This document shows, one piece after another, positions 6,168 through 7,436 of a stretch of DNA of 7,436 nucleotides. The position numbers were made by a program, and so were the translations under genes. The stretch comes from a bacterium (GTDB taxonomy: Bacteria; JAHJDO01), in the NCBI GenBank assembly GCA_030631525.1, contig DAOVKY010000030.1:1-7436 (forward strand). Direction: 5' to 3'. The notes under the pieces were generated by a model. That model worked only from the letters and a program-made list of their open reading frames with translations, made no database searches and had not been told where the DNA came from. Numbering within the stretch: the stretch's first letter is position 1; each line of letters opens with the position of its first letter.

Positions 6168-7436
6168 GAAGAAAATACTTGTAATTGACGATGAGAAGAG
6201 CATGCTTGAGTTTCTTTCAATAATGCTTACAAAAGATGGGTTTAGTGTTGCTACTTCAGACAGGGGGGAAGAAGGTATAAAAATGTTTAAAAAAACTCAT
6301 TTTGACCTTGTAATTACTGATATAAAAATGCCTGAAGTTAGCGGTATAGAGGTATTGAAATCTATAAGAAGTTATGATACTAGCGCTGTTGTTCTGATGA
6401 TTACTGCATACGCTTCAGTAGATACAGCGATTGAAGCAATGAAATTAGGCGCTTTTGATTATATTGCAAAACCATTTGAGATAGAAAGAATCAGGGTTGT
6501 TATTAAAAAAGCTCTTCAGCAGAGGAAATTGCTTGATGAAAATATAAATTTAAAAGAACAGTTAAAGTCTGAATACGGTTTTGAAAATATAATAGGCAAC
6601 AGCCTTCCGATTAGAGATGTTTTTGATAAAGTGAGAAAAATCTCGCGCACAGACGCAACAGTTATTATCTATGGAGAAACCGGTACGGGAAAGGAACTTT
6701 TTGCCAGGGCAATACACTATAATAGCCCTAGAAAAAGTGAGCCTTTTATATCAGTTGATTGCGGAGCATTAACTGAGACATTACTTGAGTCTGAACTCTT
6801 CGGACATGTAAAGGGAGCATTTACAGGAGCGATAGAACATAAAAAGGGATTATTTGAGGCAGCAGATGGAGGAACAATCTTTCTTGATGAAGTTGGAGTG
6901 GCTTCTCCACAGATACAGACTAAACTCCTGAGAGTTTTGCAGGAGCACGAAATAAAGCGGGTTGGAGGAAACAAAAGTATTAAAGTGGATGTAAGGGTAA
7001 TAGCAGCTACTAATACAGATTTAGAACAACAGATAAAGGATGGTAAATTTAGAGAGGACCTCTTTTACAGACTGAGTGTTATTCCAATAACGCTACCTCC
7101 TCTGCGGGAAAGAATAGACGATATTCCTTTGCTGGTAAGCCACTTCTTAAAAAAATATGCCCAGAAAGCTGGTAGTAAAAGCAAAAAGATGTCACCAGAA
7201 GTTATGCAGATTTTAATGAAATATAATTGGCCTGGAAACATAAGAGAGCTGGAAAATGTAATAGAAAGAGCTGTTGTTCTTGAAGAGGGAGATACAATTG
7301 CTATAGAAAGTCTTCCTGATAAACTGCGGGAGCAGGAAATAGAGATAGACGAAGAGCGTCTTATTGCAGAAGGATTAAAAAACACCATTGAACAAACAGA
7401 AAGGAATATAGTACTTAAAGCGTTCAAAGAATGTGC
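6160..7436 (+). CDS. pilR: PilR/NtrC-family sigma-54 response regulator, 3' end missing
   Basis: The reading frame stays open to the window edge (425 codons visible), so the gene continues beyond it. The receiver domain (about 4-120) has the acidic pocket D10/D11, phosphoacceptor D54 in TDIKMP, T82 and K104, all conserved. The AAA+ sigma-54 activation domain (about 142-372) has Walker A GETGTGKE (172-179), the sigma-54-contacting loop GAFTGA (219-224), Walker B FLDE (241-244), sensor I around AATN (282-285) and sensor II in NWPGNIRELENVIERA (356-371). The last visible residues (about 405-425) enter the Fis-type helix-turn-helix domain, which is cut off. When phosphorylated by the upstream kinase it should activate transcription by sigma-54 RNA polymerase, classically of the pilin gene; no target promoter was recognised in the window. 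The ATG at 6160 lies inside the end of the kinase gene (8-nt overlap), a sign of translational coupling. The PilR name rests on pairing with a PilS-like kinase and on the pilus context. Confidence 0.93.
   Translation, partial: MPKKKILVIDDEKSMLEFLSIMLTKDGFSVATSDRGEEGIKMFKKTHFDLVITDIKMPEVSGIEVLKSIRSYDTSAVVLMITAYASVDTAIEAMKLGAFDYIAKPFEIERIRVVIKKALQQRKLLDENINLKEQLKSEYGFENIIGNSLPIRDVFDKVRKISRTDATVIIYGETGTGKELFARAIHYNSPRKSEPFISVDCGALTETLLESELFGHVKGAFTGAIEHKKGLFEAADGGTIFLDEVGVASPQIQTKLLRVLQEHEIKRVGGNKSIKVDVRVIAATNTDLEQQIKDGKFREDLFYRLSVIPITLPPLRERIDDIPLLVSHFLKKYAQKAGSKSKKMSPEVMQILMKYNWPGNIRELENVIERAVVLEEGDTIAIESLPDKLREQEIEIDEERLIAEGLKNTIEQTERNIVLKAFKEC

Overview
This window is one continuous plus-strand operon for an envelope-spanning type IV filament machine, either a type IV pilus or a type II secretion system. 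It contains seven genes with almost no intergenic DNA and is cut at both ends. The DNA is AT-rich. A secretin C-terminus implies an outer membrane, so the host is a diderm (Gram-negative) bacterium. The mixed gene order (secretin, regulatory genes, PilB-type motor, PilC platform, PilS-PilR) and the AT-rich composition would fit an uncultured lineage such as Omnitrophota or a deltaproteobacterium-like group. That placement is a guess; the lineage cannot be fixed from this sequence.

Layout: (1) 1-221, 3' end of a secretin (GspD/PilQ family). (2) 237-1130, a two-helix membrane protein with a degenerate GGDEF domain. (3) 1138-1671, a free-standing MshEN (PilB/GspE N-terminal) domain protein. (4) 1668-3374, the PilB/GspE assembly ATPase. 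(5) 3380-4591, the PilC/GspF inner-membrane platform protein. (6) 4596-6167, a PilS-like six-helix PAS histidine kinase. (7) 6160-7436, the 5' part of a PilR/NtrC-type sigma-54 activator, cut in its C-terminal DNA-binding region. Junctions are +15, +7, -4, +5, +4 and -8 nt. No terminator or convincing promoter lies between genes, so co-transcription and translational coupling are likely.

How the genes fit together: the ATPase powers filament assembly through the platform protein, and the filament or its cargo exits through the secretin. PilS-PilR would control sigma-54 transcription of a target, classically the major pilin, which is not in the window. The most interesting part is the insert between secretin and motor. 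The GGDEF protein has lost its catalytic signature (GGDEF is replaced by KDTIF) but keeps an RxxD motif at the spacing of the cyclic-di-GMP inhibitory site, suggesting a receptor rather than an enzyme. The free-standing MshEN protein keeps much of the c-di-GMP-binding consensus (RLG and LG). The equivalent domain fused to the ATPase has lost the Arg and Gly of that signature in both half-motifs. The two MshEN copies align without gaps over about 137 residues at roughly one third identity. This suggests a duplicated c-di-GMP sensing module in which ligand binding has moved to a separate, translationally coupled subunit. That is inference and needs binding data.

No tRNA, rRNA, CRISPR array or mobile element was seen, no intergenic gap exceeds 15 bases, and I find no credible gene on the minus strand.
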